Positions 28,701-36,978 of a stretch of 64,000 nt of DNA are shown here, in pieces. A program made the position numbers and the translations under genes. The DNA is from Mycolicibacterium brisbanense. GTDB lineage: Bacteria; Actinomycetota; Actinomycetes; Mycobacteriales; Mycobacteriaceae. Within the stretch, counting starts at the first letter, position 1. Every line of letters starts with the position of its first letter. The stretch covers positions 272,731 through 336,730 of the forward strand of contig NZ_BCSX01000039.1 in assembly GCF_001570425.1 (NCBI RefSeq), given 5' to 3'. Under the pieces are notes generated by a model. The model was not told where the DNA came from. It saw only the letters and a program-made list of their open reading frames with translations, and made no database searches.

Positions 28701-29094
28701 CGGTGACGTGGAACACCATGCCGATGATCTCGCCGACGTCCTCGCCCATGGTGTCGGTGTCGCCCCCGGCAACCAGGTCGCCCAGGTTCCAGCCGACCGC
28801 GCCGACCATGTAGAGGACCAGGATCCACCACGCGATGCGCTTGCGGGCCGCCAGCGCGGCCGCCAACAGGGTCAGGACGAAGGCCCAGGCGAAGCTGGTG
28901 TCAGGGAAGTTGAACAGATAGTCGTTGACGAACTCCCGCGGCACCTTGATGATCCAGCGCACCAGGGGAGAGACGCTCGCGATGAGCGAGAGCGTGGCGA
29001 TGACGCCGACCGTCCAGCCCGCGGCGGCCGGAACCCAAGAGAATCGGGTGGTTGGCCGCATCGGCGTGCGACTGGCGCGGCTGAGAACGGTCAT
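25768..29094 (-). CDS. lysX: Bifunctional phosphatidylglycerol lysyltransferase / lysyl-tRNA synthetase LysX
   Basis: A 1108-residue membrane fusion protein that makes Lys-tRNA and transfers lysine to phosphatidylglycerol, lowering surface charge and giving resistance to cationic peptides. Order: about six membrane helices (residues 20-250); a DUF2156/MprF-type lysyltransferase domain (about 270-570, with SGDPLGDPKAWPQAI and NGTIELMVSEL); an OB-fold anticodon domain (VAGRILRIRDYGGVLFAQLRD); and a class II LysRS core (ETPILQQIHGGANARPF, FRNEGVDFSHNPEFTLLE, GLGMGVDRVVML). It matches Rv1640c in order and neighbourhood. The ATG at 29094 is 8 nt after a TATCCT -10 box. A 17-bp palindrome overlies the promoter. 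Confidence 0.95.
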   Translation of the reverse strand: MTVLSRASRTPMRPTTRFSWVPAAAGWTVGVIATLSLIASVSPLVRWIIKVPREFVNDYLFNFPDTSFAWAFVLTLLAAALAARKRIAWWILVLYMVGAVGWNLGDLVAGGDTDTMGEDVGEIIGMVFHVTAIVCLVLARKQFWAKVRRGALLKSAVVLLAGMAIGILAAWGLLTLFPGTLDTSARLPYAINRVSGFATVPTEVFEGYSHPFLNAVFGLFGALALMAAAVVLFQSQRAANALTGEDESAIRGLLELYGKNDSLGYFATRRDKSVVFAPSGRSAITYRVEVGVCLASGDPLGDPKAWPQAIEAWLQLCQTYGWAPGVMGASSTAAEAFRAAGLNALQLGDEAILHPESFRLSGSDMRGVRQAVTRAKRAGASVRIRRHRELSAAEMAEVIRNADAWRDTETERGFSMALGRLGDPADGDCLLVEAIQHDGQKDAVVAMLSLVPWGANGVSLDVMRRSPQSPNGTIELMVSELCMQAETIGVSRISLNFAMFRSAFEQGAQLGAGPVARLWRGLLVFFSRWWQLETLYRSNMKYQPEWVPRYACYEEARLIPRVGVASVIAEGFLVLPFSRRNKQHTGEHVAAPANLVESGRLHHDGSAPDVGDLATAASGQAELARLPEQVRVRMAKLRALQDSGVEAYPVGQAPTHTVAAAVAADDTENLSVAGRILRIRDYGGVLFAQLRDWSGEVQLLLDDSRLDGGTGKFTAAIDLGDLIEVTGTMGRSRNGTRSLLVEKWRLIGKCLRPLPDKWKGLTDQEARVRARYVDLAVNTDARELIRARSGALQAIRQTLYAKDFLEVETPILQQIHGGANARPFLTHINAYDLDLYLRIAPELYLKRLCVGGVERVFELGRAFRNEGVDFSHNPEFTLLEAYQAHADYNVWIDGCRELIQNAAQAANGAQVFLRPRADGVLEPVDISGKWPVITVHDAISEALGEHITPETDVDTLRKLCKAADIGYLSHWDAGAVVLEMYEHLVEDRTTEPTFYKDFPTSVSPLTRPHRSIPGVAERWDLVAWGVELGTAYSELTDPVEQRRRLQEQSLLAAGGDPEAMELDEDFLQAMEYAMPPTGGLGMGVDRVVMLITGRSIRETLPFPLAKPR

Positions 29095-29102
29095 ATGCCC
29101 GG

Positions 29103-29130
29103 AGGATAGGCGGTCAACTTGGAAAGTTGA
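29103..29130 (-). promoter_or_regulatory. lysX promoter with operator-like palindrome
   Basis: TATCCT on the minus strand (29108-29103) ends 8 nt before the lysX ATG. Upstream, TCAACTTGGAAAGTTGA (29114-29130) is a 17-bp palindrome with perfect 7-bp arms covering the -35 to -15 region, so a bound protein would block the promoter. The regulator is unknown. Confidence 0.55.
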
Positions 29131-29164
29131 TGGAACACCGGCCGCGCCGGACCGGCGTCATCGT

Positions 29165-29551
29165 TCACCAGACCGGGCCCGTGTACTTCTCACCGGGGCC
29201 TTTGCCCGGTTCATCCGGCGCCGCGCTGGCTTCGCGGAACGCCAGTTGTAGGCTCTTGAGGCCGTCGCGGACCGGGCCGGCGTGCGGCCCGAGGTACTCG
29301 GCCGAGGCCGTCACCAGACCGGCCAGCGCGGTGATCAGGCGGCGGGCCTCGTCGAGGTCGCGGTGCGGGCTTTCGTCGGGATCGGGCGCGGACAACCCGA
29401 TCTTCTCGGCAGCGGCGCTCATCAGCATGATCGCCGCGCGGGTGATCACTTCCACCGCCGGGACCTCAGCGAGGTCACGAACGGCGGAGCCGGTCAGATC
29501 GCCGGAGCCCTGCTCCTGCGCTGCGTCGGGCGTTACTGTCGGATCGGTCAT
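29165..29551 (-). CDS. DUF1844 family protein
   Basis: A 128-residue protein of the DUF1844 family, commonly found next to infC in actinobacteria; function unknown. It has an acidic, Pro/Thr-rich N-terminus, then helices with VEVITRAAIMLMSAAAEKIGL and DLDEARRLITALAGLVTAS, characteristic of the family, and a polar C-terminus. The ATG at 29551 was chosen because the family sequence starts near there; an upstream frame would extend into the infC leader. It is divergent from infC and tail-on to lysX across 70 nt. Confidence 0.82.
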   Translation of the reverse strand: MTDPTVTPDAAQEQGSGDLTGSAVRDLAEVPAVEVITRAAIMLMSAAAEKIGLSAPDPDESPHRDLDEARRLITALAGLVTASAEYLGPHAGPVRDGLKSLQLAFREASAAPDEPGKGPGEKYTGPVW

Positions 29552-29632
29552 ACCTGGTAGAGTGTCATGCGCGACCGTCCCGGCATACGCCAGGGACAGT
29601 AAGTGGAGTCCCACTCCCACCGTTGGCCACAC

Positions 29633-29804
29633 TGGTTCAGCGGTCCGGTCACCGGCGTCCCAGGATGCCGGTTCTGTGCTTCAGTATTGGGGCGCGGGCG
29701 GTGAAAACCGTGATCGGTCGGCATGGGCCCTGCTGTGAGCAGGGCTTTCGCTCTTTTGAGCGCTGGTGGCGTGGGCTCCTGAAGTGGACAACATAGGAGG
29801 CCCC
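29633..29804 (+). promoter_or_regulatory. infC leader with attenuator-like hairpin
   Basis: This is the leader of the translation-factor operon. It holds an 8-bp perfect hairpin (29727-29734 with 29738-29745, 3-nt loop) followed by the T-rich run TTTCGCTCTTTT, i.e. an intrinsic terminator placed about 60 nt before infC. AGGAGG (29795-29800) is the ribosome binding site. This layout suggests transcription attenuation of the IF3/L35/L20 operon. Confidence 0.5.
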
Positions 29805-30416
<612 letters not shown>

Positions 30417-30422
30417 GGACTC

Positions 30423-30617
30423 ATGCCCAAGGCGAAGACCCACAGCGGTGCCTCCAAGCGGTTCCGCAAGACCGGTACCGGCAAGATCGTGCGGCAGAAG
30501 GCCAACCGTCGCCACCTGCTCGAGCACAAGCCGAGCAAGCGCACCCGCCGGCTTGACGGTCGTACCGTCGTGGCCGCCAACGACACCGGTCGTATCAACA
30601 AGCTGCTCAACGGCTAA
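30423..30617 (+). CDS. rpmI: 50S ribosomal protein L35
   Basis: L35, 64 residues and very basic. It begins MPKAKTHSGASKRFRKTGTG and contains the LLEHKPSKRTRRL segment of the family. It lies 6 nt after infC with a GAGGAC ribosome site and 34 nt before rplT, forming the usual infC-rpmI-rplT operon. Confidence 0.98.
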   Translation: MPKAKTHSGASKRFRKTGTGKIVRQKANRRHLLEHKPSKRTRRLDGRTVVAANDTGRINKLLNG

Positions 30618-30651
30618 GACCGCCCTCACCGAACGAGAATAGGAACACCCC

Positions 30652-31041
30652 ATGGCACGCGTGAAGCGCGCACTCAACGCCCAGAAGAAGCGGCGCACAG
30701 TCCTCAAGGCCTCCAAGGGCTACCGGGGCCAGCGGTCCCGCCTGTACCGCAAAGCCAAAGAGCAGCAGCTGCATTCGCTGACCTACGCCTACCGGGACCG
30801 TCGCGCCCGCAAGGGCGAGTTCCGCAAGCTGTGGATCTCGCGTATCAACGCCGCGGCCCGCGCCAACGACATCACCTACAACCGCCTGATCCAGGGCCTC
30901 AAGGCCGCCGGTGTCGAGGTGGACCGCAAGAACCTCGCCGAGATCGCCGTGACCGACGCCGCTGCGTTCGCCGCGCTGGTCGAGGTGGCCAAGGCCGCTC
31001 TGCCTGAGGACGTCAACGCTCCTTCGGGTGAGGCCGCCTGA
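30652..31041 (+). CDS. rplT: 50S ribosomal protein L20
   Basis: L20, 129 residues, needed for early assembly of the 50S subunit. The basic N-terminal extension (VKRALNAQKKRRTVLKASKGYRG in outline) and the globular part with RDRRARKGEFRKLWISRINAA are characteristic. It carries an AGGAAC ribosome site. Its stop codon overlaps the proposed CTG start of the rRNA methyltransferase gene. In other bacteria L20 represses its own operon by binding the leader RNA; whether that happens here is unknown. Confidence 0.98.
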   Translation: MARVKRALNAQKKRRTVLKASKGYRGQRSRLYRKAKEQQLHSLTYAYRDRRARKGEFRKLWISRINAAARANDITYNRLIQGLKAAGVEVDRKNLAEIAVTDAAAFAALVEVAKAALPEDVNAPSGEAA

Positions 31042-31835
31042 CCATCAGTCCGCTCACCGAGCGAGCTGATCGCGTCGCCGCAGCCGTCAAGCTGCACCGC
31101 GCCGTAGCACGTCGCCGCGCCGCACGCTTTCTCGCCGAAGGTCCCAACCTCGTCGAGTCAGCGTTGCGGCGCGGACTTGTCTCCGAGGTGTTCGCCACGG
31201 CGGCGGCGCTCGACCGTTTCGCGGACCTGCTCGCCGGCGCCCCGGTGTACGAGGTCACCGAACGTGCGGCAAAGGCGTTGTCCGACACGGTCACCCCGGT
31301 GGGCCTCGTGGCGGTCTGTCGGCTCCCGGACGTCTCGCTCGACGACGTGCTAGCCGCCGCACCGCGCCTGATCGCCGTCGCCGTCGAGCTCTCAGAGCCC
31401 GGCAACGCAGGGACCCTCATCCGGGTCGCCGACGCGATGGGCGCCGACGCGGTGATCCTGGCAGGCAATGCCGTCGACCCCTACAACAGCAAGTGTCTGC
31501 GGGCGTCGGCAGGCAGCATCTTCTCCATACCCGTGCTCAGCGAAACCGATGAGACGGCGGCAGTGGCGCGGTTGCGTGACGCGGGCCTGCAGGTGCTGGC
31601 CACCACGATCGACGGCGAGATCAGCCTCTCCGCCCGAGAATTCGAGCGCGCACTGGCTGCGCCCACCGCCTGGCTCTTCGGGCCCGAAGCGCACGGGCTG
31701 CCAACGGAATTGGCGGCCATGGCCGATCATCGCGTGCACATCCCCATGCCCGGCAACGCCGAAAGCCTCAACATCGCCTCGGCCGCGTCGATCTGTCTGT
31801 ACCAGAGCGCGCGAGCGGCCAGTTCCCAGCACTAG
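31038..31835 (+). CDS. tsnR: SpoU/TsnR family rRNA 2'-O-methyltransferase
   Basis: A SAM-dependent SPOUT-class RNA 2'-O-ribose methyltransferase acting on rRNA. Motifs are the N-terminal substrate-binding domain (AARFLAEGPNLVESALRRG) and the knot motifs SEPGNAGTLIRVADAMGAD, WLFGPEAHGLP and MPGNAESLNIASAASICLY. No ATG, GTG or TTG exists before 31164, and a TTG start there would delete the conserved N-terminal domain. The frame is open only from 31032, so the start is probably CTG 31038, overlapping the rplT stop as CTGA, or AUC 31044. GAGG lies 4 nt before the CTG. It is translationally coupled to rplT and matches Rv1644. Confidence 0.88.
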   Translation: MTISPLTERADRVAAAVKLHRAVARRRAARFLAEGPNLVESALRRGLVSEVFATAAALDRFADLLAGAPVYEVTERAAKALSDTVTPVGLVAVCRLPDVSLDDVLAAAPRLIAVAVELSEPGNAGTLIRVADAMGADAVILAGNAVDPYNSKCLRASAGSIFSIPVLSETDETAAVARLRDAGLQVLATTIDGEISLSAREFERALAAPTAWLFGPEAHGLPTELAAMADHRVHIPMPGNAESLNIASAASICLYQSARAASSQH

Positions 31836-31907
31836 CGTTTCTACCGCGAGCAGACGCGCAGGTCCGCGACACGCCGCGGTTGGCGTACCCAGGTGCCTGT
31901 TCGCGGG

Positions 31908-33299
31908 TCAGATGGCCAGCCAGATCAAGCCGGCTACCGCGAAACCCACGACCGACAGGATGGTCTCAAGCACCGTCCAGGTCTTCAGCGTGTCCTTGAC
32001 CGACATGTTGAAGTAGCGCGACACGATCCAGAACCCGCCGTCGTTGACGTGGCTGGCGATGATCGAACCCGCGGACACCGCCACCACGATCAGCGCGATC
32101 TGAGCGGGGCTGTAATGCCCTGCGCTGATGGAAGTCTCGATGATGCCCGCAGTGGTGACGATCGCCACGGTCGCCGAGCCCTGCGCGATCCGCAGCGCGC
32201 AACTGATCAGATAGGCCGACAGGATCACCGGCAGCCCCACTTCGGTCATCGAGTCGGCCAACGCCTTGCCGATCCCGGTGGCACGCAGCACCGCGCCGAA
32301 GAACGATCCCGCACCGACGACGAGCAGGATCATCCCGACGGGACGCAGCGACGCAGCGCTGATCTTGGCGATCTCGGGCGCGGAGATACCCCGCCGAATT
32401 CCCAGCAGATACAAGGCCAGCAGCACAGCGATGGTCAGCGCGATGGCCGGTGTGCCGATCAGGGTGAGGGTCGACCGCAGCCTGCCCTCCCTGAGAACCA
32501 CGTCCGAGACGGTTGCCGCCAGGATCATGAGCATCGGCGCGAGAATGATGAACGCGATGAGGCTCACCGAGGGCGAATCGGCGGTATCGGCCTCTTCCTC
32601 CTCGGGAATCAATTCGTCGGGCACCTCCACCTGGACGCGCTTGCCGATCCAGGAGCCCCACACCACACCGCTGACGAACCATGCCGGAATACCGCACGCC
32701 AGCCCCATGATGATGAGCCAACCGAGGCTTACGTGCAGCAGTCCGGCGGCGGCGACTGGACCGGGGTGCGGCGGCAAGAACGCATGCGTCATGGACAGAC
32801 CTGCCAGCATCGGCATCGCGTAGAGCACTAACGACTTTCCGCCGCGTTTGGCCGCCACGTACACCAACGGCGCGAGGATGAAGATGCCGATGTCGAAGAA
32901 GATGGGGATACCGAGGACCAGGCCGGTGACCCCCATCGCAAGCGGAGCGCCCTTGGGGCCGAACAGGTTCAGCAGCCGGGTGGTCAGCACGTCGGCGCCG
33001 CCGGAGCGTTCGAGCATGGCGCCAAGGACGGTGCCCAGCCCGATGATCACCGTGATGTGGCCGAGGATGCTGCCGAAACCCTTCTCCAACAGTGAATCCC
33101 CGGATTTGGCAGGCGTGCCGACCAGATCGGCCACCGAGATACCGGCGACCAGGGCGACCGCGATGCTCACCACGATCAGGGCGATGAACGGTTCCAGCTT
33201 GAGCTTGATGATCAACACCAGCAGCAGCGCGATGGAGACGGCGGCCAGGGTGAGCAGTCCGGAGGTGTCGTGCTGCAGCCAGTGCACCATCGTGCTCAT
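31908..33299 (-). CDS. GntP family gluconate/aldonate permease
   Basis: A 463-residue permease with about 12-14 hydrophobic helices. GntP signatures are visible: IIGLGTVLGAMLERSGGAD near residue 85, the GIPIFFDIGIFILAPL motif, LPPHPGPVAAA, and the late SATVAIVTTAGI and SHVNDGGFWIVS segments. Family members import gluconate and related sugar acids with protons. It is the last gene of a minus-strand operon whose other genes encode an aldolase, an amidohydrolase and a PLP enzyme, so an amino- or acylamino-aldonate is a plausible substrate. The ATG at 33299 lies 6 nt after the aldolase stop. Confidence 0.92.
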   Translation of the reverse strand: MSTMVHWLQHDTSGLLTLAAVSIALLLVLIIKLKLEPFIALIVVSIAVALVAGISVADLVGTPAKSGDSLLEKGFGSILGHITVIIGLGTVLGAMLERSGGADVLTTRLLNLFGPKGAPLAMGVTGLVLGIPIFFDIGIFILAPLVYVAAKRGGKSLVLYAMPMLAGLSMTHAFLPPHPGPVAAAGLLHVSLGWLIIMGLACGIPAWFVSGVVWGSWIGKRVQVEVPDELIPEEEEADTADSPSVSLIAFIILAPMLMILAATVSDVVLREGRLRSTLTLIGTPAIALTIAVLLALYLLGIRRGISAPEIAKISAASLRPVGMILLVVGAGSFFGAVLRATGIGKALADSMTEVGLPVILSAYLISCALRIAQGSATVAIVTTAGIIETSISAGHYSPAQIALIVVAVSAGSIIASHVNDGGFWIVSRYFNMSVKDTLKTWTVLETILSVVGFAVAGLIWLAI

Positions 33300-33305
33300 G
33301 GCGAT

Positions 33306-33935
33306 CTACGCGCCCATCGCGGAGACGAAAGTCGCCGCCCGGCTGGTGATTTCGGTCCAGTTGCCCGCGGCGACCTCGGCGGGCGGCACCACGCCGGTGC
33401 CTGCAGTCACCGCCAACGCGCCGGCGTCGAGATAGGACCGCGCATTGTCGGCATTGATCCCTCCCGACGGCACGAGGTCGACGTCGGGGTACGGGCCGTG
33501 CAGATCGGACAGATACTTCGGCCCCATGCTGCTGGCGGGGAAGATCTTCACCGCCGTGGAACCGAGATCGACGGCTTGCGCCACTTCGCTGGGGGTGAGT
33601 GCGCCGAGGAATACCGGGATGCCGTTGGCCACCGCCACCTCCGCGACGGCGGGGCGAAGCCCTGGCGTCACCAGGAACGCGGCCCCGGCGTCGATCGCCG
33701 CGCCGGCCTGCTCGGCGGTCATCACCGTGCCCACGCCCAGCAGGATGCCCGCTCGCGCGACGGCGTCGGCGCAGCGGCGGATGTGGTCGAGCACATTGGG
33801 TGTGGTGAAGGTGAGTTCGACGGTGCGGATGCCGCCGGCGGCGAGGGCATGGCACAGGTCGGCGGCGTCGGGAATGCTGTCGGCGCGCACCACGGTCAGC
33901 ACTCGGTCGGCCCTGAGCGCGTCGAGTTCGGTCAT
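33306..33935 (-). CDS. eda: KDPG / 2-keto-4-hydroxyglutarate aldolase
   Basis: A 209-residue class I aldolase that splits 2-keto-3-deoxy-6-phosphogluconate into pyruvate and glyceraldehyde-3-phosphate. The catalytic glutamate is in TVELTFTTPN (Glu40), the GVGTVMTAEQA and LVTPGLRP loops are present, and the Schiff-base lysine is in AVKIFPASSMG (Lys130). Its start codon overlaps the stop of the amidohydrolase gene by 4 nt, so it is coupled. With the divergently encoded PfkB kinase it would form the last two steps of a KDG route. Confidence 0.93.
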   Translation of the reverse strand: MTELDALRADRVLTVVRADSIPDAADLCHALAAGGIRTVELTFTTPNVLDHIRRCADAVARAGILLGVGTVMTAEQAGAAIDAGAAFLVTPGLRPAVAEVAVANGIPVFLGALTPSEVAQAVDLGSTAVKIFPASSMGPKYLSDLHGPYPDVDLVPSGGINADNARSYLDAGALAVTAGTGVVPPAEVAAGNWTEITSRAATFVSAMGA

Positions 33936-35539
33936 CGAGTTCCTCCGTCTGGGTAGCGGCGCAGGGACCGTCCTGCCGTCGCACCGGTGAGTTCACCATC
34001 GTCGAGCGCCAATTGGCCCCGGACGAACACGTGGGTGAATCCCGCGGCGGCCTGCCGCGGCTGGTCGTAGGTCGCGGTGTCGGCGACCGTGTCGGGATCG
34101 AACAGCACCAGATCCGCGGCGAAGCCCTGGCGTACGAAACCGCGGTCGACCAACCGCAGTCGACGCGCGGGCCGACCACTCAGGTGGCCGACGCATTCCT
34201 CCAGCGACATCAGCCCGAGGTCGCGGCAATAGTGGCCGAGGTAGCGCGCGAAGGTGCCCCATCCGCGGGGGTGCGGTTTGGCGCCGATCAGCAGGCCGTC
34301 GCTGCCGCCGGTGTGCCGGCGATCTCGCATGATGGTTTGTACGTTCTCCTCGTGTCCGACGTGTTGCAGGATTCCACTGCCGAGTTGGTCCCGGAGCAGA
34401 ATGTCGATGCACACGTCGAACGGGTCACGGCCCTCGGCCGCCGCGATGCCCGCAATCGTCTGTCCCACATAGTGATTCAACGACGAGTTCTGTACTCCGC
34501 TGATTTCGATGGTGTTCCACTCTGCGGTCACCCCGTGGCATCCGTCGGATCCGGTGACCTCCAGATGCTCGCGGATGCGTGCCAGTGCAGCACGATCGGT
34601 GAGCCGCGCCAGCGTCTCCTCGGTGCTGCCCGCCGACGCCCAGCTCGGCAGGATCGCCGACAGCGTGGTGGCCCCGGGCAGGTAGGGGTAGGTGTCCAGG
34701 CTGATATCGGCGCCCGCCGTGGCTGCGGCGTCGAGCATTGCCAGCAGTTCGGGAGCACGGCCCTTGTTCGGGCCGAAGTTCAGGGTGGCGTGCGCGAGAT
34801 GCAGAGCGCAGCCTGACCGGATGGCGAGATCGATCATCTCCGCGTAGGCCTGCAGGGCACCCGCACCGTAGGAGCGGTGATGGGGGGAGAAGTACCCGCC
34901 GTGCGCGGCCACTGTGCGGCACAGGGCCAGTAGTTCGGCATTGTCGGCGTACATGCCTGGTGTGTAGGTGAGCCCGAGGGACAGACCGACCGCGCCCTCG
35001 GTCATCGCCTGGCTCACGATGCGTTGCATGTCGCCGATCTGAGCATCCGACGCCGGCGTGTCGTCCCAGCCGACGGTGAGGGCACGCACCACGCCGTGTG
35101 GCACGAGATAGGCCACGTTGGTGGCGATTCCGCGATCGAGCCGGTCGAGATACTCGCCGACAGAACGCCAGCCGAAGTCGAAATCGGCCGGATCGGAGTT
35201 CCACCCGGCGATCTTGCGCCGGACGACGGCGAGCACCTCGGACGTGACCGGCGCATAGGACAGCCCGTCCTGCCCGAGCACCTCGGTGGTCACGCCTTGG
35301 GTGATCCGTGACGGGTGCGTCGGATTCAGCAGAATCTGCAGGTCCGAATGGGCGTGCATGTCAATGAATCCCGGCGCGAGAACCAGCCCGGCCGCGTCGA
35401 TCACCCGGTCCGCGTCGGCCGCGCTGTGGCCATCTCGATGGATCTCGGTGATGCGGTCGCCGTCGATGAGCACATCGGCCGTATACCGCGGTGTCTCAGT
35501 GCCATCGACGACGGTCGCGGCGCGGATGAGGGTGCGCAT
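33932..35539 (-). CDS. D-aminoacylase / N-acyl-amino-acid amidohydrolase
   Basis: A 535-residue amidohydrolase-superfamily enzyme of the N-acyl-D-amino-acid deacylase type. The metal-binding GFIDMHAHSD (HxH plus Asp) is near residue 60; LSLGLTYTPGMYA and SHHRSYG are typical of D-aminoacylases, and the late motif GHEENVQTIMRD also fits. It removes an acyl group from a 2-acylamino acid. In oxidative chitin catabolism a member of this broad family deacetylates N-acetyl-D-glucosaminate, which suits the neighbours here. The ATG at 35539 starts directly at the first beta strand. It is 5 nt downstream of the PLP-enzyme gene. Confidence 0.88.
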   Translation of the reverse strand: MRTLIRAATVVDGTETPRYTADVLIDGDRITEIHRDGHSAADADRVIDAAGLVLAPGFIDMHAHSDLQILLNPTHPSRITQGVTTEVLGQDGLSYAPVTSEVLAVVRRKIAGWNSDPADFDFGWRSVGEYLDRLDRGIATNVAYLVPHGVVRALTVGWDDTPASDAQIGDMQRIVSQAMTEGAVGLSLGLTYTPGMYADNAELLALCRTVAAHGGYFSPHHRSYGAGALQAYAEMIDLAIRSGCALHLAHATLNFGPNKGRAPELLAMLDAAATAGADISLDTYPYLPGATTLSAILPSWASAGSTEETLARLTDRAALARIREHLEVTGSDGCHGVTAEWNTIEISGVQNSSLNHYVGQTIAGIAAAEGRDPFDVCIDILLRDQLGSGILQHVGHEENVQTIMRDRRHTGGSDGLLIGAKPHPRGWGTFARYLGHYCRDLGLMSLEECVGHLSGRPARRLRLVDRGFVRQGFAADLVLFDPDTVADTATYDQPRQAAAGFTHVFVRGQLALDDGELTGATAGRSLRRYPDGGTR

Positions 35540-35544
35540 CGGAC

Positions 35545-36861
35545 TCAGAAGTAGGTGCGGATGAGGTCGACGACGGGCGGATCGTCGCCCTCGCCGGCCA
35601 GCACCGGGATCCAGCGCCACTTGTCGAACGCCGTGCACGGGTGTGAAAGACCCAGCCGCACAACGTCACCGATGCGCAGATCGGAGTCCGGTGGGATACG
35701 CATGAACGCATGCTGATCGTTGACCGCGGTGATCGTCGCATCGGTGAGCGGGCGAGCCGGAGCCCCCAGCTCTGCGGCGACGAGCTGTGGGATCGGCAGT
35801 CCCTCGTCGAATGGCACGTCGCGTTTGCCCGCGTCGAGCAGCGCCAGGCCGGGTTCGGGTCGCGACACCACGCGGGCCCACGTGTGCATCGCCGACCGCA
35901 GCGCATAGTGGTGTTCCGGATCCCGTGCGAACGGCGTGATCCCGGTATAGAACCCGTCGTCGTGGATGATCGCGGCACCCGCGCGGACCACCACGTGGGT
36001 CCGGCCACCGGCCAGCGGCGCCAGAATATCGGCGACAACGTCGAAATACGCGCTGCCGCCTGCGGTCACATACACCTCACCGTCGGGCGGGTAGTGTCCC
36101 GCGGCCTCGATCCGGTTGTGCACGGCCGCCATGTCCTGCAGGTAAGTGCGCACCCGCGCCAAGGATTGCGGCGAAGGATCGTGTGCCAGCGCGCCCTCGT
36201 AGCCGGACACGCCTGCCACCCGCAGCACGGGGCTTGCGGCAATCCGCTCGGCGACCGCCGTCGCCTCCTCGACCGTGCGTGCTCCGGTTCGTCCGCCTGC
36301 TGCGCCGAGTTCGACGAGCACCGGGATGGGCCGTGGGACCGGCACGTCGGTGAGCCCCCGCTCCATCGCATCGACGGTGCCGGGGGCGTCGGCCCAGGTG
36401 AGCACCTCCAGTTCGGGGTGCTCGGTCATCGCCTGGGCCAGCCACCGGAGCGCACCCGGATCCACCAGGGCGTTGGCCAGCTGGATACGCCGCACGCCGA
36501 AATGCACTCCCACGCGCACCTGGCTGGCCGTGGCCAACGTGACTCCCCATGCGCCACTGCGTATCTGCCGGTCCCACAGAACCGGCGACATCGTGGTCTT
36601 GCCGTGCGGCGCCAATTCGACACCGCGGTCGGCGCACCACTGCGCCATGGCAGCCGTGTTCGCCTCAAGCGCCGAATCGTCGAGCGTCATCACCGGTGTC
36701 ATGAACGACGACAGTCGTGGTGCGGTGGCCAGGAACTCGGCGGTGGTGAGACCGGCCGCCGAAGCGGGCAGGGCCTTGTCCAGTACGGACAGTCGCTCGG
36801 CCGCCATGGCCTGCACCGCGTGGGCGTCCAGCGTCGGCTCACTGCGCGTCGTCATCGTCAT
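35545..36861 (-). CDS. PLP-dependent D-amino acid ammonia-lyase / deaminase (alanine-racemase fold, DSD-like)
   Basis: A 438-residue fold-type III PLP enzyme of the D-serine dehydratase / D-threonine aldolase group. The PLP lysine is in LAPHGKTTMSP (Lys88), and the barrel motif GVHFGVRRIQLAN is typical. The C-terminal SHPCTAFDKW carries the His/Cys pair that binds a metal in eukaryotic-type D-serine dehydratases. Members beta-eliminate ammonia from 2-amino-3-hydroxy acids, and D-glucosaminate would be one such substrate. First gene of the minus-strand operon; the -10 box TAGATA ends 7 nt before the ATG. RidA, which handles enamine products of such enzymes, is encoded nearby. Confidence 0.85.
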   Translation of the reverse strand: MTMTTRSEPTLDAHAVQAMAAERLSVLDKALPASAAGLTTAEFLATAPRLSSFMTPVMTLDDSALEANTAAMAQWCADRGVELAPHGKTTMSPVLWDRQIRSGAWGVTLATASQVRVGVHFGVRRIQLANALVDPGALRWLAQAMTEHPELEVLTWADAPGTVDAMERGLTDVPVPRPIPVLVELGAAGGRTGARTVEEATAVAERIAASPVLRVAGVSGYEGALAHDPSPQSLARVRTYLQDMAAVHNRIEAAGHYPPDGEVYVTAGGSAYFDVVADILAPLAGGRTHVVVRAGAAIIHDDGFYTGITPFARDPEHHYALRSAMHTWARVVSRPEPGLALLDAGKRDVPFDEGLPIPQLVAAELGAPARPLTDATITAVNDQHAFMRIPPDSDLRIGDVVRLGLSHPCTAFDKWRWIPVLAGEGDDPPVVDLIRTYF

Positions 36862-36868
36862 TCCCCTG

Positions 36869-36934
36869 TATCTACCTGCTATGTTGCATATAGTGCAATC
36901 GAAGTTGCAAATTTTGGTGTGACATGTCTAACAT
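36869..36934. promoter_or_regulatory. Divergent promoters with an IclR-operator-like palindrome
   Basis: TTGCATATAGTGCAA (36884-36898) is a perfect palindrome with 5-bp arms, and TTGCAA (36905-36910) lies beside it. On the minus strand, TTGCAC (36898-36893), 18 nt and TAGATA (36874-36869) form a promoter for the PLP-enzyme operon. On the plus strand, TTGCAA (36905-36910), 18 nt and TAACAT (36929-36934) form a promoter for the kinase operon. The repeats thus cover both -35 boxes; the IclR protein encoded at 38039 is the obvious candidate to bind them. Confidence 0.65.
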
Positions 36935-36978
36935 GGCGCCGAACGCCGCGTCAATCCTCTACTCAGTGAAGGACGGCT

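Noticed and set aside
32266..34816. Several plus-strand open frames opposite the GntP/aldolase/amidohydrolase operon
   Set aside because: They cover well-supported minus-strand enzymes with intact active sites, and their own translations are low-complexity.
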